Assembly: GCA_013407085.1 (NCBI GenBank)
Contig: JACCGJ010012949.1
Span: 1 to 64,000 of the forward strand
DNA from: Atriophallophorus winterbourni
Taxonomy: Eukaryota > Platyhelminthes > Trematoda > Plagiorchiida > Microphallidae
Reading direction: 5' to 3'
Length of the DNA: 64,000 nucleotides
Of this stretch, positions 56,837 through 64,000 are shown piece after piece. A program made the translations under genes and the position numbers. A model generated the notes under the pieces. That model ran no database searches, was not told the origin of the DNA, and saw only the letters and a list, made by a program, of their open reading frames with translations. Each line of letters begins with the position of its first letter. The first letter of the stretch is position 1.

Positions 56837-57305
56837 GTACTTACCACGCCGTCCTACCCGGGCATCAAAACCCTTTCCGCGATCACTAAGCCTTCGTGCT
56901 TTTAGAGCGGGGCCTTTGAATCGGCCGTGCTCGAAATTATTGTTTTCATGCGTTTTTATTTTTACAGTCAACACGGAAGCTTTTGTTTTTTGAAACGTTT
57001 TAACATGTCGTGAACATGTAAACAAAGGACGTTTGATGCCCCGCACGCTTTAAACGCTGCGCAATATTTTTATTTTTTGAAGGATGGGGAATTTGCTGCG
57101 CCGGTCAGAATAATGCGAAAGAAAACTCATACATGCCTGCAGACGGAACCGAAACTGTTTTGATTTTGAATGTGACTGGCAATCTCAAATTTTCCCATCA
57201 AAATTTGACGTCCCCCTTATTCGTGTTGAAATTCTGTGTTTAAACTATTTTGATTAACTGAAAATTCGTTTTAACGAATAAAGTTCTCTTCTTCTTCTTC
57301 TTCTA
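56837..57305. other. Unassigned 470-bp segment between gypsy Gag and integrase
   Basis: The segment begins around GGTACTTACCACGCC and ends with AATAAAGTTCTC followed by (TTC)n. It is AT-rich in its second half, has no credible reading frame, and matches neither satellite, LINE nor gypsy sequence elsewhere in the window. The AATAAA plus short tail suggests the 3' end of another retroelement or a retrocopy. It sits where the gypsy protease, RT and RNase H should be. Confidence 0.5.
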
Positions 57306-57760
57306 GTGGCTAACATAGCTGTGCGGTTCCCAAGGTTGTCACAGCCGGGGGTGGTGGTGGGGATAAGCTCCCGCTACCTACAAAATGCTCCCATACGGCG
57401 TGCGTCTCAAATAGCCTCTGACAACCGAAGCCCAACTCTTGGCCTGGCCTTCTTCTTCTTCTGCCCTTCTACTGGCAGGAGAAGGGGCGAAGGCGGGTGA
57501 CTGGCGCCTCAAAACCAGTTCGCTTCGGGCAGATGGAGCTCGTCAGCCTGGGAGGGCAGTCCATCTAGGGAATGGAAACCCTGATTCGAAACCTCCGCTT
57601 CCTGCGGATTACACAATCACAATACTCCGCCGAGGACGGTCCCAAGCCCGTCTGCAAAAGGAGAAGGGTTAGACGCGGGGTCAGCAACCCCACTCTGTAA
57701 AAACCTCGAACCGCTACTGAAACCGAAGCAACATGTCATACCAAAGTAACATCTCTATGC

Positions 57761-58705
57761 TTGAATCGAGAAGAAACCTCATCTGAGGTAAAAATGAAGC
57801 AGACTGGTGAAAGCCCACCGGAAGCCAGTCAGCAGATGTATCTTCTGTCGATGAAAGCAACAACAAAGATTGCCACATGGAACGTCCGTACGATGTATGA
57901 GACCGGACAGGCTGCACAGGTCGCGAAAGAAATGCAAAGGTATGGTATACAACTGTTGTGTATATGTGAAAGTAGATGGAATGGATCTGGTATGTTGGTT
58001 TTGACATCTGGGGAACAGATTATTTACCCAGGTCATGAAGACGAGAACCATAGTCATTCAGAAGGCGTCGCCATTATGCTATCCCCAATAGCTGCAGGCG
58101 CTCTCATTGGATGGGAACCCGTTGACTCACGGATAATCACAGCCAGATTCAACTCCAAGGGGAGAAATGTGACGGTAATTCAATGTTATGCGCCCACAAA
58201 CAATGCTAGCCTTGAGTCGAAAGAAGAATTTTACGTGCGTCTGCAGTCTGTCCTAGACAAGACACCCAAGCGAGACATAAAGATTTTGATGGGTGACATG
58301 AACGCGAAATTGGGTCCAGACAACACAGGGAGAGAATCTGCGATGGGTACGCACGCCCTAGGTGAAATGAACGAGAACGGTGAACGTTTCGCAGATTTTT
58401 GCGCGCTCAACGATCTGGTCATCGGAGGTAGCATCTTTCAACACTGGAACATCCACAAGGCCACCTGGACATCACCTGATGGTGTTACTGCCAATCAAAT
58501 CGATCACCTAACGATTTCACGAAAATGGAGACATAGTCTCCTTGATACACGTGTAATGCGAGGTGCGGATGTTGCTTCAGACCACTACCTTCTGATGGCC
58601 ACAATTAAAATCAAGTTGAGAGCTTTCTGCGAACCCGACAGTCGGCCTAGTGTAAAGAATCACACGCAGAAACTAAGGCAAGAGCGTACAAGAGAGATTT
58701 TCTGA
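57761..58705 (+). pseudogene. RTE-3 endonuclease part
   Basis: An apurinic-type endonuclease starting at ATG 57,761 or, more conservatively, at the later in-frame ATG just before KATTKIATWNVRTM. Motifs: ATWNVRTM, CICESRWNGSG, VIQCYAPTN, ILMGDMNAKLG, ATWTSPDGVTANQIDHL and VASDHYLL, all expected catalytic blocks. An in-frame TGA at 58,703-58,705 after REIF ends it. Homologous sequence continues in the same frame (ISLKNIFESL), so this is a nonsense change in the linker. Confidence 0.9.
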
Positions 58706-60779
58706 ATCTCACTGAAAAACATATTCGAATCGCTCAACAACTTAACCCCTGAACTCTCAATAAATGAACACTGGACCGCTCTGAAAGACTGTTGGCAAGA
58801 CACTTGTGAGCACGTAATTGGCGGACGGGCAAATAAAGACAAAGAGTGGATCTCGAGTGAGACCTGGACACTGATCAACTCGAGAAGGCAGCTGAAACAA
58901 CAGATCCTCCGGTGTAAGGACACCAAGCAGAAAAACCAACTGATCGAACAATACAGCTCCCTAAATAAAGACGTGAAACGAAGTGCCAGAAGTGACAAGA
59001 GGCGGTTCTATGAAATGCTGGCAACGGAGGCGGAAAATGCAGCAGAAAAGAGAGACCTCACCACCGTCTACAACATTACCAGAACCCTATCAGGAAGAAA
59101 AATACCTTACGGCAAAATAGTAAAGGACGGTGAAGGTAACCTTTTCAGTCAGGAATCGGCGCAAAGAAAGCGATGGATGGAGCACTTCAAGGAACTCCAA
59201 AATCGACCAGCACCTACTTCAGTCACTGACATCCCACCTGCAGCAAATTTGCTAGACGTAAACACCGATCCCCCCGGTCGAAATGAGATCCTTTTTGCCT
59301 TAAAATCGCTGAAGAATGGCAAAGCACCAGGTCCAGATGGGATTCCACCAGAAGCTCTGAAGGCTGATTTGGACACCTCGACTGATATGTTACTTCCTCT
59401 GCTGCAGAAAATCTGGTCAGAAAGACGGGTCCCAAATGATTGGAAAAGAGGTCATTTTGTCAAACTTCCAAAGAAAGGGGATCTGAAGCTATGCAAAAAC
59501 TGGCGAGGTATCATGCTGCTCTCAGTCCCTAGTAAAGTACTTACGCGCATCATCCTTCTGCGTTTGCGCGACGCTATCGATCAAGTGTTACGGCCAGAGC
59601 AATCGGGCTTCAGAAAACAAAAGTCTGTTATCGACCAAATTGCGACCCTCCGCATAATAATCGAACAAAGCATTGAATGGCAATCGCTTCTTTGCCTCAA
59701 CTTCATAGATTTTGAGAAAGCCTTCGACAGTGTGGACCGCGAATTCATATGGAAGCTTTTGCCACACTATGGGGTCCCACCGCTGTACATGGACCTCATT
59801 AAGCAGCTGTATGAAGTTGCCTCCTGTCGGGTAATTCACAACCGAAGACTTACCGATTCATTTGCAGTTGAGACTGGCGTCCGCCAGGGATGCCTATTGT
59901 CCCCAATGATTTTTCTGTTGGTAATAGACTGGATAATGAAACAGACGGCAAAAGGTGAGAGAAACGGTATCGATTGGAAGGAATCCGACCATTTGGAGGA
60001 TCTGGAATACGCTGATGATGTCTGCTTGATATCACGTGACCCCCAACGTCTTCAGAGAAATACCGATAGACTAGCACACTTTGCCTCCTATGCAGGACTA
60101 CGCGCGAATACCGAAAAAAACAGAAGTCCTCCGTGTGCTAACTGACGAGCACCCATCAATCACCCTCAATGGTAAAGCAGTTAAAGACGTCACGCAATTC
60201 GTCTACCTCGGCAGCCTTGTTTCAATAAGTGGTGGCACGGACGAAGACATAGTCGCCAGAATCGGTAAAGCAAGATACGCGTTCATAGCTTTGAAACCCA
60301 TTTGGGAGTCGAAGGTTCTATCAAAACGCACGAAACTCCGTATATTCAGAAGCAACGTCAAATCCGTGCTACTTTATGGATCGGAAACCTGGCGAGTGAC
60401 AGCAAAGTCTTCTGACCGTTTGCAATCATTCCACAATAGTTGCCTTCGTCGAATTATTGGGATAAAATGGCCAGAAAAGATGAGGAATCAAGACCTGTGG
60501 CAGATTGCTGCTGAGGACCCGATCGCCCAGCAGATCAGTAGAAGAAAGTGGAGATGGTTTGGGCACACCTTGCGGAAACCTTATGATGACATCACGCGTC
60601 ATGCTCTGGAATGGAACCCAATCGGGAAGAGACGGGTCGGACGCCAAGGCTATCTTGGAGGCGCTCGTGTGAAGAGGAAATCCGCAAGTGTGGACTTAAC
60701 TGGAACGGCATCAAACTAGCTGCTATGAACAGACCAAACTGGATACAAGTTGCCGAGGCCCTATGTTCCTCCAGGAACT
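58706..60779 (+). pseudogene. RTE-3 reverse transcriptase, frameshifted
   Basis: Linker, then RT: FALKSLKNGKAPGPDGIP, KKGDLKLCKNWRGIMLLSVP, QSGFRKQKSVIDQI, IDFEKAFDSVDR, GVRQGCLLSP and catalytic YADDVCLI near 60,010. A run of seven A at about 60,113-60,119 shifts the frame: the first frame stops at 60,145 and the second carries TEVLRVLTDEHPSI... RRKWRWFGHTLR. A second shift near 60,640 moves the terminal block (CEEEIRKCGLNWNGIK, VAEALCSS) to another frame, which stops at about 60,777. At least three lesions including the upstream stop make this copy inactive. Confidence 0.9.
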
Positions 60780-60802
60780 CAAGGGAATAAGTCAAGAAGG
60801 CG

Positions 60803-62124
60803 ACATAGCTGTGCAAACAATTGATCGCCAATTATCTGATGCCGTCAGAGCACTCCCGTTCACAGTGACGAAAATTAAGATGGAAACAAGATCAGACCCA
60901 ATCCTCCGGAAAGCCATCGAATACACAAAAACGAAATGGCCACAGAAAATTCGGGAGGGTCCATTGTTGGCCCTCTCGAGACGAGGTGGGTCCCTTTCTA
61001 TTATTAATGATTGCCTCATGTACACTGACCGTGTAATAATTCCCTCTTCTCTTCGTTTCCGAGTTCCCAGACAACTCTATCTGGGACACCCCGGAAGCGG
61101 TCGAATGAAGGCAATCGCAAGATCTCACGTGTTTTGGCCGGGCATCGACAATGATATCGAAAATGTGGTTCGTTCTTGTTCTGGGTGTCAACAACCAATT
61201 CCATGGCCGCCCACAACCCAACCTTGGGAGTGAGTACACTTGGATTTCGCCTGTCCGATTGGTAATGTATCCTATCTCATAGTTGTTGACGCTCACTCAA
61301 AATGGCCAGAAATCACTCCTGTGAATCCGCCAACGGCAACCGCTACCATCAACGCATTGAATCGAATCTTCAGTCAACATGGCCTACCAAACACCATCGT
61401 TTCCGACAATGGTTCGCAATTCTCCTCCGCCTTTTTTGAACAGTTCTGTAGAACACACAATATTAATCACCTCCGGTCTCCGCACTAACACCCCTAATCC
61501 AACGGTCAAGCAGAACGCTTTGTTGACACCTTCAAACGAGCACTCTTAAAAGCGTGTGTGGAGGGGACAACTATGGAAGTGCTTCAACGATTTCTACTGG
61601 TCTACCGGTCCGCACCGCATCCTGGTTTGCCCAACCAGCAATCGCCAGCAGAAGTCCTCATGGGGCGTAAATTGCGCACAACTCTAACGAGTATGTTACC
61701 AACTCAAACCCAAGACCAAGAAGAACGTTCTGTGAGAAACTGTTCTCCACTAAATAATGGGACCTATGTTTGGGTTCGTGATCATCGTCCGAACAGGAAC
61801 CCTTCGGTTTACGGACGAATCACTAATCTTCGTGGTTCAGTTCTCTATGAAGTGACCGTCCCAGATGGTGTATGGGTACACCATCGCAACCAATTACGTC
61901 CTGCACCTACCAATCATCAACGCAAACCTCCGGTTGCTGCTAGCGTCCCACTGGATATATTACTTGACACGTTTGGATTACCCGTTCAAACCACAGAAAC
62001 CACCGAAACATCAAACCTAGTGACACTCAGGCGAGGCGAGAGAATTCGCAAACCAACAACCAGGTTACAGGTTGACCCTAGGAGGACAAAGTACGAAAGT
62101 TTCACGAGGGGAGGTGTTGGGTGA
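60803..62124 (+). pseudogene. Gypsy integrase and Pol C-terminus, broken by stops
   Basis: Continues gypsy Pol right after the RTE-3 duplication (DIAVQTIDRQLSDAVRALP). The zinc-binding HHCC domain is GHPGSGRMKAIARSHVFWPG with CSGCQ. The catalytic core has D in HLDFACPI, D in SDNGSQFSS and E in NGQAERFVD. A C-terminal chromatin/LTR-binding part follows (GTYVWVRDH..., EVTVPDGVWVHHRNQLRP). In-frame stops occur at 61,231-61,233 and twice at about 61,486-61,497, just before NGQAER. The frame then runs to 62,124, a few bases into the right LTR. The three catalytic residues survive but the protein cannot be made whole. Confidence 0.9.
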
Positions 62125-62431
62125 GGCGTCCTCACCCATGACACGTGCGACCTTGGTAATGTCCTTATCCGAACATTGCGGATGCATGGTGTGACACGTG
62201 GTAACCTTACGCTTCAATGTCCTTATCGTTTACTTCGCACACCCCTTTGTGTTCTCTATACAAACACTGGCCCTGTCCAGCTCTACGACCTGCGAACCTG
62301 TGTCCTGAGTCCCAGCTTGGTCATTTCATATCCATCCTGTGTTGTTCTGTTTTCTGTCTCGGTGGGCCTGGTCTCTAGTATCATCTAGTTAATCACCTGG
62401 CTTAACTGTCTCTCAAAACCACTACATAGCA
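62115..62431 (+). repeat. Gypsy right LTR
   Basis: 317 bp. Directly preceded by a purine-rich tract (GAGGGGAGG, 62,106-62,114) that fits the polypurine tract, and followed by CTTAC and resumed LINE ORF1 sequence. The integrase frame ends just inside it at 62,122-62,124. Confidence 0.93.
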
Positions 62432-62436
62432 CTTAC

Positions 62437-63247
62437 CTATTCAAGTCAGATTCCGACACAAACTGCCGCATATATCCCGATGTACCATGGTGGGAAAGGA
62501 AGGGCAGCTTGAACGTCAGGGAACAAACGGTATCGCGAAGTATAGTTCTACTCGGTGTACCAGAAAATACTTCTCGAGCATCGATTCAGGAAACCGTAGA
62601 GCACTGCGTCAAGCAATGGCGCGTGTTTTCTCGATATTTCTAATGCCGTTGTGGACACTTTTCGAGTTACTTTTTCGCCAAAATATAAAGGGAATGGACC
62701 GAAACGTCTGAAGATTACGTTCTTGACCAGCGCTATGGCCGAAATAATAAAGTCGGAATGGAAAAAAGGAAAACGAACACTACCAAAGGATGTCAGACTT
62801 AGCACACCCAAACCCAATGCCATTAGTTCAACACTCTCCTGTCTGGACACAGCGGATAGCAGCGTTTCCATCCAAATGGAAGAAATCAATACATCAAAAA
62901 ACGTCGTGGGTCCGGCTCAAATTGAGTCGGACTGAGCAATTCACTCCGAAAACTAATTGTCGATTCAAGCGATCGGCGACCAATAAGAAGCACAGATGTT
63001 TTACCATCTCAGACACTGACTACTCAGAGGGATCCGACATCACACTGTTTAACGCCTTATCGTATATCACATGATTCATCACTGCTTGTTAAGTCCAACT
63101 CCAGAGAAGCCGGACCAATAACTTCAGTTTACATCCCATCACTACTCACGAAAAATACAATTAAGTGCATGTATACAAACGCAAACAGCCCTTTCAACAA
63201 ATTAATCCAATTGTCCGAGATTTGTAATGAAACGGCGCCAGACATAG
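62437..63247 (+). mobile_element. CR1-like LINE copy 2, 3' part (end of ORF1, start of ORF2)
   Basis: Resumes ORF1 exactly where gypsy split it (SDSDTNCRIYPDVPWWERKG). It runs through the conserved C-terminal half (for example FLTSAMAEIIKSEWKKGKRTLPKDVRLS, from about 62,720) to the ORF1 stop at 62,933-62,935 (QIESD). ORF2 follows in an overlapping frame with YTNANSPFNKLIQLSEICNETAPDI, then breaks off at about 63,247. Frameshifts near 62,580-62,650 disrupt ORF1. The rest of ORF2 is absent. Confidence 0.9.
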
Positions 63248-63330
63248 CAATCGATTGGAATATGTTTGGGACCGATCGTGTATTCATAATGCAAAGAAAT
63301 TTGAGTGGAATCGGTTAGAATAGTTTTTGG

Positions 63331-63372
63331 GTAACGTTTCACTTCTGACACAGAAGCTTCGTCAGACCAAGG
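63331..63372 (-). ncRNA. Hammerhead ribozyme-like motif in PLE-2
   Basis: On the minus strand: CTGACGA (63,365-63,359), stem II GCTTCT/AGAAGT (one G-U pair), GAAAC (63,340-63,336), then GTT and ACCC. Three bases at the start of stem I can pair (ACC with GGT). The same core occurs at 165-197 with compensating or neutral changes only in stem II and its loop, which supports a conserved RNA. Confidence 0.62.
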
Positions 63373-63679
63373 GTGATAGTAAGGACAGGGAACATGATTA
63401 AGTAGCGGTCAACCCACCACCACTTATTTGACCTTACCGCTAAACAGCCTATAGTACGCTTACCGTGTGTCACGTCTCGTGGGAATGACCAGGATCAGTG
63501 GTCCATTTTCCTCACCGTGTGTATCCAAATCAATCCGATACAAGTGAACACGGTCAAGGTCAGTTGACACAGCTGCCCACATACGTAAAAGTACATAACT
63601 AACGGGGTTAAGGTTAACCTATTTTTGAAGAAAAACAATAATCTAATTAACTAGTAGGTATAAGGTGAATAATAACTAT

Positions 63680-64000
63680 TTACCGTCGCAGTAGTGCCGA
63701 GCGCCAGATTGTGGAGATTTCTACCCCATCCACCTTATTGACTGCCAGTGGACCTGCCTTCGCAATTTCGACCGCCTCCGCATGTAGGCGTTCGCTATAC
63801 GGTTTAATACCGCGTCTTAATATTTCCACATTGTCTAGATCGACGCTGTGGCCCGTATCTAAAACGTGCTCCGCCAAGGCGGAATCACGAATAAGGGATT
63901 GATATTCCCTCGCATCCCGGGGCTGTTCCGTACACGCTTTCGGTGTTCTTCGATTCTAGTGTGAATTTCCCTGGAAGTCTGGCCTATGTAAACACCCGAA
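63680..64000 (-). pseudogene. PLE-2 GIY-YIG endonuclease C-terminus, frameshifted
   Basis: From the window edge the minus strand reads SGVYIGQTSREIHTRIEEHRK (YIGQT is the second half of GIY-YIG, with the downstream Arg and EH as in PLE-1). After a one-base shift near 63,915 it continues as REYQSLIRDSALAEHVLDTG and HSVDLDNVEILRRG, the usual domain end of PLE endonucleases, and stops at 63,680. The RT lies outside the window. The frameshift makes this copy a probable pseudogene. Confidence 0.8.

Larger units (their letters stand above)
57325..60802 (+). mobile_element. RTE-3: near-full-length RTE LINE inserted in gypsy
   Basis: 3.48 kb, flanked by the 12-bp duplication ACATAGCTGTGC (57,313-57,324 and 60,803-60,814). 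It consists of a long GC-rich 5' UTR (57,325 to about 57,760), an endonuclease-RT frame broken by one stop and two frameshifts, and a very short 3' UTR. Gypsy sequence continues on both sides of the duplication. It is clearly related to RTE-1 but diverged, and ends without a (GAGT)n tail. Confidence 0.93.
55190..62431 (+). mobile_element. Ty3/gypsy LTR retrotransposon, defective, inserted in LINE copy 2
   Basis: Two 317-bp LTRs (TGTTGGG...TAGCA) flanked by the 5-bp duplication CTTAC (55,185-55,189 and 62,432-62,436). The internal region keeps a damaged Gag at the left and a damaged integrase at the right. Protease, RT and RNase H are absent. Two RTE elements (56,301-56,656 and 57,325-60,802) and an unassigned 470-bp segment occupy the middle. 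Insertion order is therefore satellite or LINE first, then gypsy, then the RTEs. Confidence 0.93.
63248..64000 (-). mobile_element. PLE-2: 3' part of a Penelope-like element, cut by the window edge
   Basis: Minus-strand element whose GIY-YIG coding end enters from the right edge, followed by about 430 bp of 3' non-coding DNA with a hammerhead-like core, ending against truncated LINE ORF2 at about 63,247. The non-coding end matches 160-280 at the other end of the window in reverse orientation. It is a different subfamily from PLE-1. Confidence 0.8.

Noticed and set aside
56830..56990. Host intron (GTACTTACC ... TTTTTATTTTTACAG)
   Set aside because: Splice-like signals are present but neither flank joins into a coherent host reading frame; the region sits within a broken gypsy element.
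57325..57420. HDV-like ribozyme at the 5' end of RTE-3
   Set aside because: Such ribozymes are known from some LINE 5' ends, but I could not find a P1 partner for the first seven bases or a convincing double pseudoknot.
1..64000. CRISPR array, tRNA or rRNA genes
   Set aside because: The regular repeats are 2.92 kb, 705 bp or 56 bp long without spacer structure, and I found no cloverleaf or rRNA-like segment.

Overview
This window is eukaryotic repeat DNA. I see no host gene, rRNA or tRNA and nothing bacterial. It holds a tandem satellite with a monomer of about 2.92 kb, broken into blocks by nested retroelements from four superfamilies: Penelope-like (PLE), BEL/Pao, CR1/Jockey-like plus RTE non-LTR elements, and Ty3/gypsy. 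The mix of these element types resembles the repeats of parasitic flatworms, most likely a trematode. That assignment is inference from the elements, not from a host gene. The architecture fits constitutive heterochromatin (pericentromere, or a sex chromosome such as a schistosome W).

Layout: 1-286 is the 3' end of a PLE (here PLE-2) with a hammerhead-like core. 287-20612 is satellite block A. 20613-23763 is a young, intact PLE (PLE-1) with 620-bp pseudo-LTRs and an 858-codon RT/GIY-YIG gene. 23764-29904 is block B, with a 1.2-kb internal deletion. 29905-36352 is a BEL/Pao element with one uninterrupted Gag-Pol frame, flanked by CCAGT duplications. 36353-37804 is block C. 37805-40019 is a 5'-truncated RTE (RTE-1) with a 143-bp satellite patch inside it. 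40020-40244 is block D. 40245-45236 is a complete-looking CR1/Jockey-like LINE on the minus strand with ORF1 and ORF2. 45237-48499 is block E. 48500-52051 is a second RTE (RTE-2, minus strand) with a 5' inversion and 11-bp target duplications. 52052-52594 is block F, the end of the array. 52595-63247 is a second copy of the CR1-like LINE in plus orientation. Its ORF1 5' part has become a 705-bp tandem array, and it is split by a gypsy element (55190-62431). The gypsy element itself carries two RTE insertions, RTE-1s (356 bp) and RTE-3 (3.5 kb). 63248-64000 is another PLE-2 3' end, minus strand, so PLE-2 ends lie inverted at the two window edges.

The most interesting result is that the 2.92-kb monomer appears to be a decayed, head-to-tail Penelope-like element. 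Matches to PLE-1 run in the same cyclic order: N-terminal region, RT core, then more weakly the GIY-YIG end and the hammerhead region. The monomer also contains a short segment matching the 3' tail of RTE-2. The satellite therefore looks transposon-born, and it was later reinvaded by a young PLE related to its own ancestor.

The elements do not form a pathway. Each supplies its own mobility proteins. The BEL Gag-Pol, the PLE protein and the CR1-like ORF1/ORF2 read without visible breaks and could be recently active. The three RTE copies and the gypsy element carry stops, frameshifts or deletions.
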